Source: Rhodococcus sp. OK519
GTDB taxonomy: Bacteria; Actinomycetota; Actinomycetes; Mycobacteriales; Mycobacteriaceae
Reading direction: 5' to 3'
DNA: 64,000 nt
Assembly: GCF_003051005.1 (NCBI RefSeq)
Contig: NZ_QAOW01000005.1
Span: forward strand, 1 to 64,000
Made by a program: the position numbers and the translations under genes. The notes beneath the pieces are model-generated. The model was not told the origin of the DNA. It was given only the letters and a program-made list of their open reading frames with translations, and did no database searches. Below are positions 22,939 to 32,596 of this stretch, piece by piece (the stretch's first letter is position 1; the number at the start of each line of letters is the position of its first letter).

Positions 22939-23526
22939 TCAATGCTCGTCGTCGGACCGGCCGGAAACTCCACCCACCAGCTCGACACCGGCCGCGTCGA
23001 GTTCCGTGAGCGCGGCCGCCACGGTGACGGGGGAGACGCCCGCGGTGAAGGGGAGCAGCACCCGTGTGCGGAAGCCCTCGCCGGTGGCGTCGAGGGCGGT
23101 CGCCCGCACGCAGTGGTCGGTCGCGATGCCGACCACGTCGACGGCGTCGATGTCGCGTCGGCGCAGCCAGTCGGCGAGGGGCTCGCCCGACCGGGACGTG
23201 CCCTCGAAGCCCGAGTAGGCGGCGCTGTACTCACCTTTCGAGAACATCTCCTCGATGGGCTCGGTGTCGAGCGCCGGGTGGAACTCGGCCCCCGGTGTCC
23301 CGGCCACGCAGTGCGGCGGCCAGGTGTCGACGTAGTCCGGGTCGTCGGAGAAGTGGGTGCCGGGATCGACGTGGTGATCCCGCGTGGCGACGATCGCCAC
23401 ATACCCCTGCCCGGACAGGAGTGCGTTGATCTCGGCGGCGACCGTCGCGCCACCCGCCACGGCGAGCGATCCGCCCTCGCAGAAGTCGTTCTGGACGTCG
23501 GTGACGATCAGTGCACGTCCGGTCAC
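22939..23526 (-). CDS. pncA: nicotinamidase (pyrazinamidase)
   Basis: 195 residues from GTG 23526, which overlaps the pncB stop as GTGA; an in-frame GTG at 23535 is the alternative. All catalytic parts are present: Asp in VTDVQNDFCEGG, metal ligands Asp/His/His in TRDHHVDPGTHFS, Lys in FSKGEYSAAYSGF, and the nucleophile Cys in GIATDHCVRATA. It converts nicotinamide to nicotinate, which PncB then uses. The same enzyme activates pyrazinamide in mycobacteria. Coupling to pncB makes a two-gene NAD salvage operon. Confidence 0.96.
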   Translation of the reverse strand: MTGRALIVTDVQNDFCEGGSLAVAGGATVAAEINALLSGQGYVAIVATRDHHVDPGTHFSDDPDYVDTWPPHCVAGTPGAEFHPALDTEPIEEMFSKGEYSAAYSGFEGTSRSGEPLADWLRRRDIDAVDVVGIATDHCVRATALDATGEGFRTRVLLPFTAGVSPVTVAAALTELDAAGVELVGGVSGRSDDEH

Positions 23527-24881
23527 GGTGGCCACCCCTCTCCGCTGGTCGTGGGTTCGGCCGATGCAACGAATCGAGTCGGCACGGCCGGATCGCCGTG
23601 CGAGAGCTTGAGACCCTCCCACGGCAGGCTCACGAGATTGCGGGCGAGGAAGGCGCGACTGTCGGCCAGCGTCGGCAGGTTGTCGGCGACGTCGCCTCCG
23701 CGCACCATCGGCATCAGCAACTCTCGCGCCTCGAGTTCGCCCATCTCCGGGGCCGGCGCGCCCGCCCGGTACAGCACTTCCTCGACAACGGTGCCCGACG
23801 GCCGACTCAGGCGCACCGCGCGCTTGGTGCCACCGCGTGACTGCTTGTGGCTGCTGCGCTTCTCGACCGGGACGCCGTCGACCTCGACGAGCTTGTAGAC
23901 CATGCCCGCGGTGGGGGCGCCGGATCCCGTCACCAGCGACGTCCCGACGCCGTACACGTCGACGGGCTCGGCACGCAGGGCGGCGATCGCATACTCGTCG
24001 AGGTCTCCCGACACGACGATCCTGGTTCCCGTCGCTCCGAGACCGTCCAACTGCTCGCGTACCTGCCGCGCGAGCACTCCCAGATCGCCCGAGTCGATCC
24101 GCACGCCGCCGAGGTCGGTGCCGGCCGCGGCCACCGCGTTCTCTACGCCGCGGGTGATGTCGTACGTGTCCACGAGCAGCGTCGTGGCGACCCCGAGCGC
24201 TGCGACCTGAGATCGGAACGCGGCCACCTCGTCGGGGACGCCGTCCTTCGTGTGCAGCAGCGTGAAGGCGTGTGCGCTCGTGCCCGCGCCCGGGACGCCG
24301 TGCCGGCGCACAGCCTCGAGGTTCGAGGTGGCGTCGAACCCCGCGAGGTACGCCGCGCGGGCGCACGCCACCGCGGATTCCTCGTGCGCCCGTCGCGAGC
24401 CCATCTCGATCATCCGACGTCCGCCACCGGCGCTGACCATGCGCGCCGCGGCCGAGGCGATCGCACTGTCGTGGTTGAGGATCGACAACACGAGCGTCTC
24501 GAGTAGGACACATTCGGCGAATGTCCCCCGCACCGACAGGATCGGGGAGCCGGGGAAGTAGAGATCGCCTTCGCGATAACCGTCGATGTCGCCCGTGAAA
24601 CGGAAGTCCCGCAGCCAGCGCACCGTCGCGTCGTTCAGGAAGTGGGAGACGACCGAGAGCTCCGCTTCGCCGAAGTGGAAGCGCGACAACGCGTCCGCGA
24701 TGCGCCCCATGCCGGCGACCACACCGTACCGGCGTCCGTCGGGTAGTCGGCGGGCGAACACCTCGAAGCTGCAGCGCCGGTGTGCGGAGCCGTCCGCGAG
24801 CGCCGCTTCGATCATCGTCAACTCGTATTGGTCGGTCAGGAGCGCAGTGCTGGGCCCGCCGAGCGCGGGAACGGTTGCCAC
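23523..24881 (-). CDS. pncB: nicotinate phosphoribosyltransferase
   Basis: 452 residues from GTG 24881, giving [21 protein letters not shown]; longer upstream frame is not homologous and overlaps clpS. Family marks: [15 protein letters not shown] at the N-terminus, the autophosphorylated His in [10 protein letters not shown], and the phosphoribosyl-binding RIDSGDLG and VSGDLDEY. It makes nicotinate mononucleotide from nicotinate and PRPP with ATP hydrolysis. Length agrees with M. tuberculosis PncB1 (448). It is divergent from clpS with 70 bases between. Confidence 0.96.
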   Translation of the reverse strand: MATVPALGGPSTALLTDQYELTMIEAALADGSAHRRCSFEVFARRLPDGRRYGVVAGMGRIADALSRFHFGEAELSVVSHFLNDATVRWLRDFRFTGDIDGYREGDLYFPGSPILSVRGTFAECVLLETLVLSILNHDSAIASAAARMVSAGGGRRMIEMGSRRAHEESAVACARAAYLAGFDATSNLEAVRRHGVPGAGTSAHAFTLLHTKDGVPDEVAAFRSQVAALGVATTLLVDTYDITRGVENAVAAAGTDLGGVRIDSGDLGVLARQVREQLDGLGATGTRIVVSGDLDEYAIAALRAEPVDVYGVGTSLVTGSGAPTAGMVYKLVEVDGVPVEKRSSHKQSRGGTKRAVRLSRPSGTVVEEVLYRAGAPAPEMGELEARELLMPMVRGGDVADNLPTLADSRAFLARNLVSLPWEGLKLSHGDPAVPTRFVASAEPTTSGEGWPP

Positions 24882-24951
24882 GTGGCCAACTCTACGATTC
24901 GGGCGTCGGGCGCGGGTGTCGGGTTCGATGACCACGCCGTACCCTGGACGC

Positions 24952-25308
24952 ATGGCGCCGTGTTCCACAATGACGACTCTCCCGACCGCAGTCCCTGTCG
25001 GCAAGATGCCCGCTGCGGCACCCCAGGTCTCGCCCGCGGAGGCGGAGATCGAGGAGACGGCCGAGGCGCAGGACCGTCCGTGGGTGACCGTCGTCTGGGA
25101 CGACCCGGTCAATCTCATGCACTACGTGACGTACATCTTTCAGAAGCTTTTCGGCTACAGCAAAGCGAAGGCGACGGATCTGATGATGCAGGTTCACAAA
25201 GAGGGCAAAGCGGTCGTATCCAGCGGTTCTCGCGATAAGGTCGAGGGCGACGTGCGGAAGCTGCATGCGGCCGGCCTGTGGGCAACGATGCAGCGCGACA
25301 GCAGCTAG
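24952..25308 (+). CDS. clpS: ATP-dependent Clp protease adaptor
   Basis: 118 residues from ATG 24952; the second ATG (24970, MTTLPTAV) is equally possible. Residues ~40-118 are the ClpS core: [20 protein letters not shown] binds the N-degron and [18 protein letters not shown] contacts ClpC1. The first ~40 residues are a disordered tail that enters the ClpC pore. It delivers proteins with destabilising N-terminal residues to ClpC1P1P2. The following DUF2017 gene is its usual neighbour. Confidence 0.95.
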   Translation: MAPCSTMTTLPTAVPVGKMPAAAPQVSPAEAEIEETAEAQDRPWVTVVWDDPVNLMHYVTYIFQKLFGYSKAKATDLMMQVHKEGKAVVSSGSRDKVEGDVRKLHAAGLWATMQRDSS

Positions 25309-25356
25309 ACCTCCATCCATCGACCTCTCTCGACCGTAAGGATCCCGGGTACAGAC

Positions 25357-25932
25357 GTGCGGACTTGGACCAGGAAGAACTCACTCGGCGGCCTGAAGCT
25401 GCGTTCGGAGTTGGACGCGCACGAGGCGGCGGTGCTGAGGTCCCTGGTGACCTCGGTGTCCGGACTCCTCGAGGAGCGTGCGGCATCGGCGCCGACCGAC
25501 GAACTCGCCGCCCTCACCGGCCTGCGGACCGGTAACTCCGAGGCGCCCTCGGACGACGTTCTCGCTCGGTTGCTTCCGGACTTCCAACGCGCCGACCCTG
25601 ACAAGCCGGACAACGACACGGAACGGGGCAACGTCAACGGGGCGCTCCGCAGCCTCCACGAGCCCGACATCATCGACGACAAGCTCGCGGCGGGATCGGT
25701 CATCCTGCAGACCGTGCCCGCCGAGGGCGGGAAGGTCGTCCTCACGCCCGAGCAGGCGGACGCCTGGCTGTCCGGGCTCAACGACGTGCGCCTCGCGCTC
25801 GGCACGAACCTCGGTATCGACGCCGACACTCCCGACGAGGTGGATCCGGAGGATCCGCGAGCCCCGCACTACGACGTCTACCACTGGCTGACGTGGATGC
25901 AGGACTCCCTCGTGCAGGCATTGGTTTCGTGA
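25357..25932 (+). CDS. DUF2017 domain protein
   Basis: 191 residues from GTG 25357. All-helical, soluble, with RSELDAHEAAVLRSLVTSVSGLLEER and a C-terminal PHYDVYHWLTWMQDSLV, which match the DUF2017 family (M. tuberculosis Rv1332, sometimes annotated as a regulator). No recognisable DNA-binding motif is visible to me. Its stop overlaps the next gene (GTGA), and it follows clpS by 48 bases, so the three genes probably form one transcript. Function unknown. Confidence 0.9.
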   Translation: MRTWTRKNSLGGLKLRSELDAHEAAVLRSLVTSVSGLLEERAASAPTDELAALTGLRTGNSEAPSDDVLARLLPDFQRADPDKPDNDTERGNVNGALRSLHEPDIIDDKLAAGSVILQTVPAEGGKVVLTPEQADAWLSGLNDVRLALGTNLGIDADTPDEVDPEDPRAPHYDVYHWLTWMQDSLVQALVS

Positions 25933-27011
25933 CGGCGCCCGGTACGTCGGTCCGGATCGGACCGACGGATTCGCTGTGCGACGTCGAGGGGGTCCTCGTC
26001 GGCCACGATTACGTGCTCGACGCGGACGCGACTCTCGGCGACGGAGCGGCATCGGGCTGCACCGTCGTCCTCGCGCCGTCGGGCGCGACGGCCGGTGTCG
26101 ACGTGCGCGGCGGCGGCCCGGGTACCCGGGAGACCGACCTGCTCGACCCCAGCCATTCCGTGCAGCAGGTGCATGCGGTGCTGCTGTCGGGCGGTAGCGC
26201 GTACGGTCTGGCCGCGGCCGACGGTGTCATGCGGTGGCTCGAGGAACACGACTACGGCATCCCGATGGGGGCGCCCGGACAGGTGGTCCCGATCGTGCCC
26301 GGAGCGGTCGTCTTCGACCTGCCGGTCGGCGACTGGCGCATCCGGCCGACTGCGGAATTCGGCTACCGCGCTGCGGACCGCGCGTCCACGACAGTCGCGA
26401 CGGGTTGCGTCGGTGGGGGCACCGGCGCGCGTGCCGGGGTGCTGAAGGGCGGTGTCGGCACCGCGAGCGCGGTCATCGAAGGTGGCCCGGCCCACGGCAT
26501 CACGGTGTCGGCGCTCATGGTCGCCAATCCGGTCGGTTCCGTGTGGGATCCCGAGACGGGTCTGCCATGGGGTCTGTCGCTCGCGGACGCCGAAAGGCGC
26601 GGCATGAGATTGCCCTCGTCCGAGGAACTCGCGGCGGCGAACGCCCTCGCGGAGAAGGCCACGGTGCTCAACACCACGATCGGCGTGGTCGCCACCGACG
26701 CAAAACTGTCGAAGGCGTCCTGCCGTCGGGTCGCGGTCGCCGGGCACGACGGCATGGCGCGTGCGATCCGGCCCGCGCACTCTCCGCTGGACGGCGACAC
26801 GATCTTCGCGCTCGCGACCGGTACGCACGAGACCCCGTTGCCGGACGGCGTCCCTGCAGCCTTCCCCGCGGAACTGCCGATCCTCGACGCGGTGTGCACC
26901 GCGGCCGCGCAGTGCGTCGAACGAGCGATCGTCGATGCGATCCTCGCCGCCACCACCGTCGCCGGAATCCCCAGCTACCGGGACGTGTTCCCGTCGGCGT
27001 TCGGTTCCTGA
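25929..27011 (+). CDS. P1 family (DmpA-like) N-terminal nucleophile peptidase
   Basis: 360 residues from GTG 25929. P1 peptidases self-cleave before a Thr/Ser that becomes the nucleophile; here LNTTIGVVATDAKLSK fits that site. Other marks: GPTDSLCDVEGVLVGH at the start, GGSAYGLAAADGVMRWLEE, and GCVGGGTGARAG. It would be an intracellular aminopeptidase with relaxed specificity (D-amino acids or beta-peptides in relatives). It corresponds to M. tuberculosis Rv1333. In that species the mec-cysO-cysM genes follow; here a transporter operon on the opposite strand does. Confidence 0.92.
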   Translation: MTAPGTSVRIGPTDSLCDVEGVLVGHDYVLDADATLGDGAASGCTVVLAPSGATAGVDVRGGGPGTRETDLLDPSHSVQQVHAVLLSGGSAYGLAAADGVMRWLEEHDYGIPMGAPGQVVPIVPGAVVFDLPVGDWRIRPTAEFGYRAADRASTTVATGCVGGGTGARAGVLKGGVGTASAVIEGGPAHGITVSALMVANPVGSVWDPETGLPWGLSLADAERRGMRLPSSEELAAANALAEKATVLNTTIGVVATDAKLSKASCRRVAVAGHDGMARAIRPAHSPLDGDTIFALATGTHETPLPDGVPAAFPAELPILDAVCTAAAQCVERAIVDAILAATTVAGIPSYRDVFPSAFGS

Positions 27012-27033
27012 GGAGATCCGAACGCAGACGGGA

Positions 27034-27849
27034 TCAGGCCGTCGAGATCCGCGACGACCGCGGGACGGGAATCGGAATCGCGGAGAGCAGTTGCCGGGTG
27101 TACTCCTGGCGCGGATTCGCAAAGACGTCGTTCACGGGGCCCTCCTCGACGATCGTGCCCGCCGACATGACGGCGACGCGGTCCGCGATCACCTCGACGA
27201 GCGCCAGGTCGTGGGTGATGAACAGGTAGGACAGTCCGAGTTCGTCCTGCAGTTCCTGCATCAAGTTGAGCACCTGCGCCTGCACCGAAACGTCGAGTGC
27301 GGCGACCGGTTCGTCACACACGATCAGCGCGGGTTCGACGGTGAGCGCCCGAGCGATCGCCACCCGCTGCAACTGGCCGCCGGAGAGTTCCGCGGGGAAC
27401 CGCTCCAGATAACGCCCGCCGATCCCGACCCTGTCGAGGAGCGCGGCGGCGCGCCGATCCCGATCGGCCCGGCCCAATCGCTGATGAATGGCCAGGGGCT
27501 CGGCGACGGCCTCGGCGATGCTCATCCGCGGATCGAGGGCACTGAAAGGGTCTTGGAAGATCATCTGCATGCGGCGTCGGAGTCCACGAAGCTCGCGGCT
27601 TCCCAACGCACGGACGTCCACGCCGTCGAACCGAATCGTGCCTGCATCGGGTTCGATGAGACGCAGGACCAGTCGGCCGACGGTCGACTTGCCGGCCCCC
27701 GATTCGCCGACGAGTGCGAGTGAGCGCCCGGCCTCGATCGTGAACGCGACGTCGTGAACGGCAGGTGCGGCGGCCTTGCGAGTCCCGACCAATCCACGAC
27801 GTCCGCCGAACGATTTCCGCAGGCCTGTGACTTCCAACAGTGCGGTCAC
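27034..27849 (-). CDS. peptide/nickel-type ABC importer ATPase 2 (OppF/DppF-like)
   Basis: 271 residues from GTG 27849, overlapping the preceding ATPase stop (GTGA). Walker A is ALVGESGAGKSTVGR, the signature LSGGQLQRVAIARAL, and Walker B LIVCDEPVAALDVSVQ. The C-terminal INDVF-ANPRQEYTRQLL type segment is typical of oligopeptide importers. It pairs with the upstream OppD-like ATPase to power the permeases. Last gene of the five-gene operon; converges with the P1 peptidase gene, 22 bases apart. Confidence 0.93.
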   Translation of the reverse strand: MTALLEVTGLRKSFGGRRGLVGTRKAAAPAVHDVAFTIEAGRSLALVGESGAGKSTVGRLVLRLIEPDAGTIRFDGVDVRALGSRELRGLRRRMQMIFQDPFSALDPRMSIAEAVAEPLAIHQRLGRADRDRRAAALLDRVGIGGRYLERFPAELSGGQLQRVAIARALTVEPALIVCDEPVAALDVSVQAQVLNLMQELQDELGLSYLFITHDLALVEVIADRVAVMSAGTIVEEGPVNDVFANPRQEYTRQLLSAIPIPVPRSSRISTA

Positions 27850-28859
27850 GGGCGGACCACCCCTTCCAATACCAGTTCCTGTACTCGCGAGCACCGCACG
27901 GCCCGGCCGTCGGCACGTGCCGCCGTCGCCGGATGTCGGGCATCACAGACACCGGCGAGCGCGTGCGGGCAGCGGGCCTCGAACCGGCAGCCCTCCGACC
28001 ATTCACCGGGCGCGGGAATCCGTCCCGCGATCGTGCGCAGGAGCCGCCCGTTGCCGACTGCTGGGATCGATCCCAGCAGTCCGGAGGTGTACGGGTGGAG
28101 TGGATCGAAGAACACCTCCTCGCACGTTCCCTGCTCGGCGACCTCGCCGGCGTACATCACGACGACCCGGTCCGCGATTTCGGCGACCACGCCCAGATCG
28201 TGGCTGATGAACAGGACCGAAACGCCGGTCCGTTCCTGGATCTCGCGGAGCAACTGCAGAATGCGAGCCTGGACCGTCACATCGAGCGCCGTCGTAGGTT
28301 CATCGGCGATGATCATCTGTGGGTCGCACGCCACCGCAGAGGCGATCATGATCCGCTGGGCCATACCGCCACTGAACGTGTGCGGATATTCCTGTGCGCG
28401 CCGGGCGGCGTCGGGGATGTGCACCATCTCGAGCATCTCGACGGCGCGGGCCCACGCGGCCTTTCGCCCCAGCCCGAGGTGCGCCCGAACGTTCTCGGCG
28501 ATCTGTTCGCCCACCGTGTACGCCGGGTTGAGGCTGCGGATCGGCTGCTGAAAGATCATGCCGACGTGATTACCTCGGACCGCGCGCAGCTCCCGCTCGG
28601 GCAGACCCACCAGCTCGCGGCCGTCGAGTCGGATCGACCCGCCCGCTATTCGGCCCCCACGTCGTTCGGTGAGTCCGAGGACCGCCATCGCCGTGACAGT
28701 TTTTCCCGAACCGGATTCGCCGACGAGGGCCACCGTCTCCCCGCGCCCGACCTCCAGCGACACGTCCTGGACGGCAGGCACCCAACGGCCGCTCTGGTCG
28801 AACTCGACCGTGAGACCGCGAACCTCGAGTAGCGGTTGCGCGGTCGGTACGTCACGCAT
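27846..28859 (-). CDS. peptide/nickel-type ABC importer ATPase 1 (OppD/DppD-like)
   Basis: 337 residues. Walker A is ALVGESGSGKTVTAM, the signature FSGGMAQRIMIASAV, and Walker B MIIADEPTTALDVTVQ. The C-terminus has HPYTSGLLGSIP and a Cys-containing oligopeptide/dipeptide transporter tail (RCPHALAGVCDARHPA), which in some relatives binds an iron-sulfur cluster. Its start overlaps the end of the permease gene by 8 bases. Confidence 0.94.
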   Translation of the reverse strand: MRDVPTAQPLLEVRGLTVEFDQSGRWVPAVQDVSLEVGRGETVALVGESGSGKTVTAMAVLGLTERRGGRIAGGSIRLDGRELVGLPERELRAVRGNHVGMIFQQPIRSLNPAYTVGEQIAENVRAHLGLGRKAAWARAVEMLEMVHIPDAARRAQEYPHTFSGGMAQRIMIASAVACDPQMIIADEPTTALDVTVQARILQLLREIQERTGVSVLFISHDLGVVAEIADRVVVMYAGEVAEQGTCEEVFFDPLHPYTSGLLGSIPAVGNGRLLRTIAGRIPAPGEWSEGCRFEARCPHALAGVCDARHPATAARADGRAVRCSRVQELVLEGVVRP

Positions 28860-29751
28860 GTGAACCTCCTGATCTCCGGCGGCCGAGCGCCGCTTGCAGA
28901 CCCTCGCCGACGAACGCGAACGCGAGAACGGTGAGGAAGATCATCACTCCCGGTGGCCACACCAGGTAGGGGGCGACCGAGATGGTTTGGCTGGCCGTCG
29001 TCAGCATCGAACCCCAACTGGCCGTGGGTGGTTGGACGCCCAGGCCGAGGAAGCTGAGGCTGGCCTCCGCGCTCACTCCGATACCCAGGGCGACCGACAT
29101 CTGGACGATCACAGACGGCAGGACGTTCGGCAGAATGTGCCGGAGGACGGTGCGGGGACCCGAGCAGCCCAGCGCCGTCGCAGCCTCGATGTAGGTCTCC
29201 TGACGGACATCCTGGGTTGCGGCGCGCGCGACCCGGAAGAACGGGGGCGCGAGAATTACACCGACCGCGATCATCGCATTGGTCAGTCCTGGGCCGAGGA
29301 TCGCGACGAGCGTCAGTGCGAGGATCAGCCCGGGCACGCTCATCAAACCGTCGTACGCCCGTGCCAGGAACGTGTCGATTCGACCGCCGCGGAACCCCGC
29401 GAACACGCCCGCCGGCAGGCCGAGGACAAGCCCGACGCACACCGCGATCGCGGCGGCGCGCAACGATACCTGGGCGCCGAAGATCAAACGGCTCAAAACA
29501 TCTCGACCGAAATCGTCGGTGCCGAGCCAGTGGGTTCCGTTCGGTGATTGCAGCCGCCCCAGGAGGTCCTGAGCATCGGGGGAGAAGGGCGCGAGCGCGG
29601 GCGCGAACACGGCGACGGCACCCAACAGGAGCAGGAATGCCGACGCGACAACGGCAAGTCGGCGGGACGTGAACGCCGCGACGAAGGCACGCACCGGACC
29701 GGCGCGGCGCCGGACGATCGGGGTGGCCGGGGCTTCGTGAACGGTTGTCAT
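28852..29751 (-). CDS. peptide/nickel-type ABC permease 2 (OppC/DppC-like)
   Basis: 299 residues from ATG 29751, overlapping the OppB-like stop (ATGA). The N-terminus is cytoplasmic, followed by a first helix (~40-60), the NGTHWLGTDDFGRDVLSRL motif that is diagnostic of OppC/DppC, and five more helices with an EAA loop (EAATALGCSGPRTVLRHILP). It forms the transmembrane channel with the OppB-like partner. Confidence 0.95.
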   Translation of the reverse strand: MTTVHEAPATPIVRRRAGPVRAFVAAFTSRRLAVVASAFLLLLGAVAVFAPALAPFSPDAQDLLGRLQSPNGTHWLGTDDFGRDVLSRLIFGAQVSLRAAAIAVCVGLVLGLPAGVFAGFRGGRIDTFLARAYDGLMSVPGLILALTLVAILGPGLTNAMIAVGVILAPPFFRVARAATQDVRQETYIEAATALGCSGPRTVLRHILPNVLPSVIVQMSVALGIGVSAEASLSFLGLGVQPPTASWGSMLTTASQTISVAPYLVWPPGVMIFLTVLAFAFVGEGLQAALGRRRSGGSHA

Positions 29752-30689
29752 GCGCGCACCTTCGGGTTGAAGTAGCCGTAGGAAATGTCGACGAGCAGAT
29801 TGACGACGAGCACGATCGCGGTGGTGAGTACGACCAGGCCGAGAAGCACCGGGATGTCCCGGCCGAGGACGCTGTTGACTGCCAGGGTGCCCAGACCTGC
29901 CAGCCCGAATACCGTTTCGATCGCGACCGTGCCGCCGATCATTTGAGCGAAGCGAGAACCGAGGACTGTGACGACGGGCACCGCGGCGTTCTTCGCTGCA
30001 TGCTTGATCCTGACCTGGGTGACGCTGAGTCCCTTGGCTTCCGCGTTGAGGATGTAATCGCGGCCGAGCACGTCCGCGAGGGAGGTCTTCAATTGCAGGG
30101 CCACCTCCGCCATCGGCAGCATCGCCAGGGCGATCGCGGGGAGTATGAGGTGTGAGATCCACGGCCCGAACCCGTCGGCGAGTGGTTCGTAGCCCAGCGC
30201 CGGCAACCAGCCCAGATTGACGGCCAGGACCACGACCAGTATCAAACCGAGCCAGAAGGGCGGCACCGCGATCGCGGCCGAGGCGAGGGCGGTGATCACC
30301 CGGTCCACCCACGCCCCCGGGCGTGCGGCGGCGGCGAGTCCCGCCAGCGGGCCGATGACGAGCGTGAGGATCATGGCCACCAGTACGAGCGACATCGTCA
30401 CGGACAGTCGGTCGCCCACCATCTCGGCGACCGACTGTCCGTTGACGAACGACTGACCGAGATCACCCTGTACGGCGTGGGCCAACCACGACGCGTATCG
30501 CTCGGGCAAGGAGTCGTCGAGGCGGAGTTGCTCGCGGATCTGCTCGACCTGCGCCGGCGTGGGATTCTCGCCGGCCAAGGTGACGGCCGGATCGCCGGGT
30601 GCAAGATCGATCAGGACGAAGACCACGAACGAGACGACCAAGAGCAGGGGAATCGCCATCAGAAGGCGACGTGCTGCGAACCGGAGCAA
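29748..30689 (-). CDS. peptide/nickel-type ABC permease 1 (OppB/DppB-like)
   Basis: 313 residues with six predicted helices; the family N-terminus RLLMAIPLLLVVSFVVFVLI and the loop GDPAVTLAGENPT are typical. The EAA-type loop is in LADVLGRDYILNAEAKGLS. It is 46 bases after the substrate-binding lipoprotein gene, and the end overlaps the next permease. Forms the import channel with the OppC-like subunit. Confidence 0.95.
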   Translation of the reverse strand: MLRFAARRLLMAIPLLLVVSFVVFVLIDLAPGDPAVTLAGENPTPAQVEQIREQLRLDDSLPERYASWLAHAVQGDLGQSFVNGQSVAEMVGDRLSVTMSLVLVAMILTLVIGPLAGLAAAARPGAWVDRVITALASAAIAVPPFWLGLILVVVLAVNLGWLPALGYEPLADGFGPWISHLILPAIALAMLPMAEVALQLKTSLADVLGRDYILNAEAKGLSVTQVRIKHAAKNAAVPVVTVLGSRFAQMIGGTVAIETVFGLAGLGTLAVNSVLGRDIPVLLGLVVLTTAIVLVVNLLVDISYGYFNPKVRA

Positions 30690-30735
30690 CGTGTGTTCTC
30701 CCTTCAGAAGTGGACGGGCGGTGCGATGGCGACGG

Positions 30736-32322
30736 TCAGCCGACGACCGCGAGGGTCCGCAGGTTCGGGAACCCGGATCGGATCCACGGCAGCGTGTCGA
30801 CGTTGGTGACGCTCTTCGACTTCGCCCAGACCTGCTCGCTGCGCAGAATCGGCACCCAGTTCGCGTCGTCGGCCAGAATCTGCCAGATCTGGTCGTACAG
30901 CGCGGCGCGCTCGGCCTCGGATTTACGCGGGTCGGCGGCGTCCCGGGAGAGTGCCTGAACCGTGTCGTTGCCGGCCGCGATCTTGTAGCCCGCGGTCACA
31001 TAGTTGGTCACTGTTCCTGCCGGATCTGGCTGCGGCTGAACACTGTTGGCCTGAGATTGCAGGTCTCCGGCCATGAAAGCGCCGTCGATCTGGGCCTGCG
31101 GCAGCATCTCGACGGTCGCGTCGATCCCGACTGCCTCGAGTTGCGCCTGAACGGCCTCGGCAACCACCTGGTTGGTGGACCCGGCCGCGGCACTGATCGT
31201 CACGGCCGCTCCTCCCGCGCGAGCCACGAGATCTTTCGCCTTGGCGGCATCGAACAGGTACGGATTCGCCAGGCTGTCGCTGTGGGCCCAGAATCCCTCC
31301 GGATAGAACTGATCGGCCACACGCGCATTGCCCGAGAAGAGCCCCTTGACGAGGGCGTCCTTGTCGATCGCGTGCCCGATCGCCTGACGCACCTCGGGTT
31401 TGGTGAGATCTCCGCGGGCCGAATTGAACAGCAGCCCCTGGATCGAGAGCTGGGGGACGGTGTCGCCCGCGATCGCACCCTGGGTGACGAGCGCCTTCGC
31501 CTCCTGCACGGGCGTGGAGCCGGCGATCTGCGCCAGGTCGAGGGCGCCGGTCCGGACGCCGTTGAGCCGGGCGGCGGTGTCCGCGCTGTACTGGATCTTC
31601 ATGCTCTGCAGGAAGCCGGCGTCCTGATCCCAGTAGTCGGCGGCCTTCTCGAAGTCGACCTGGACGCCGGGGTTGACCTTGGTCGGCAGGTACGCGCCCG
31701 ATCCGGCGGTGCCCGGGTTCGTGGCCAGTTCGGACGCACGCTCGGTCAGTGCCTTCGGGCTCACCATCATGCCCGCATTCAGCGCGAACTGGGCCGGCAA
31801 CGACGCGCCCTGGCCGGGTTCGAGCATCAACCGCACCGCAGTGGGGCTGACGACGTCGACGGCGGTGATCGGTGCGAGCTGCGCAGCGATCGTGCTGCCG
31901 GGCATCGACTTGCCGCGCTCGATGTTTGTCTTGACGGCACCGGCGTCGAACACCGTTCCGTCGTGGAACTTCACGTCGTCGCGCAGCGTGAGGTCCAGCG
32001 AGGATCCGTCCGGCGCGAACGTCCATGCGGTCGCGAGCATGGGTTTGACGTTGTAATCGGCGTCGAGCTGGGTGAGGGCGTCGTAGATCAGGAACGTGTA
32101 CACGTTCTGCCCGATGTTGTTCTGCAGTGCCGGGTCGAGGATCGTCGAGGGAGACGGCACGGACACCGTGAGTGCCGCGGTTCGGTCGTACTCTCCGCTC
32201 CCGGCCGTGGTGGACCCGCTCGTGGCGGAGGAACTGCCGCTGCCGCACGCTGTGGCCGTCATGGCCGTACCGGCGAGTGCGACGGCCAGGAGGCGTCGAG
32301 CTCGGTGCCTGCGCTGAGTCAT
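30736..32322 (-). CDS. ABC importer substrate-binding lipoprotein (OppA/DppA-like, SBP family 5)
   Basis: 528 residues from ATG 32322, chosen because it starts a clean lipoprotein signal: MTQRRHRARRLLAVALAGT then a lipobox ending TATAC, then a Gly/Ser-rich linker. The mature part is a family 5 extracellular solute-binding protein (LTLRDDVKFHDGTVFDAGAV; FNSARGDLTKPEVRQAIGHA). It binds oligopeptides, nickel chelates, opines or similar outside the membrane; the ligand cannot be told from sequence. First gene of the operon, with a readable promoter about 110 bases upstream. Confidence 0.94.
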   Translation of the reverse strand: MTQRRHRARRLLAVALAGTAMTATACGSGSSSATSGSTTAGSGEYDRTAALTVSVPSPSTILDPALQNNIGQNVYTFLIYDALTQLDADYNVKPMLATAWTFAPDGSSLDLTLRDDVKFHDGTVFDAGAVKTNIERGKSMPGSTIAAQLAPITAVDVVSPTAVRLMLEPGQGASLPAQFALNAGMMVSPKALTERASELATNPGTAGSGAYLPTKVNPGVQVDFEKAADYWDQDAGFLQSMKIQYSADTAARLNGVRTGALDLAQIAGSTPVQEAKALVTQGAIAGDTVPQLSIQGLLFNSARGDLTKPEVRQAIGHAIDKDALVKGLFSGNARVADQFYPEGFWAHSDSLANPYLFDAAKAKDLVARAGGAAVTISAAAGSTNQVVAEAVQAQLEAVGIDATVEMLPQAQIDGAFMAGDLQSQANSVQPQPDPAGTVTNYVTAGYKIAAGNDTVQALSRDAADPRKSEAERAALYDQIWQILADDANWVPILRSEQVWAKSKSVTNVDTLPWIRSGFPNLRTLAVVG

Positions 32323-32429
32323 GCTTCTACCCCTGACAGGTGTGAGTAGGGAATGGGGCAGCGAGAAATACACCGGGCGTGGCCTATTCGGATCGCCGGC
32401 TCTGCTGCGTTCTGTATGACGCGGATCAC

Positions 32430-32458
32430 AACATAGGCGGCACCGCTGTTGCTGTCAA
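32430..32458 (-). promoter_or_regulatory. sigma-70/SigA-type promoter of the ABC importer operon
   Basis: On the minus strand a perfect -35 TTGACA (32458-32453) is followed by exactly 17 bases and a -10 TATGTT (32435-32430). Transcription would start near 32423, leaving a ~100-base leader before the oppA-like start at 32322. A 14-bp palindrome touches the -35 box. Confidence 0.65.
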
Positions 32459-32469
32459 TCAATTGATTG
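32456..32469. promoter_or_regulatory. 14-bp perfect palindrome at the importer promoter
   Basis: CAATCAATTGATTG reads the same on both strands. It overlaps the first three bases of the -35 box and extends upstream of it. Two more half-like ATTGAT/TTGATT words follow at 32477-32491. The AT-rich dyad is out of place in this GC-rich chromosome and fits a regulator site; activation or repression cannot be told apart. Confidence 0.5.
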
Positions 32470-32596
32470 GCTGGGGATTGATCGGTTGATTGGGTTTGGC
32501 GGGTGGGTTGCGCCACACGGGCATTCGTCGATCGATACCGCCGCATCGATCGGTAGGCTCGATGTGACGTCGGACGCGCATCGGAGGAGTTGGCCA

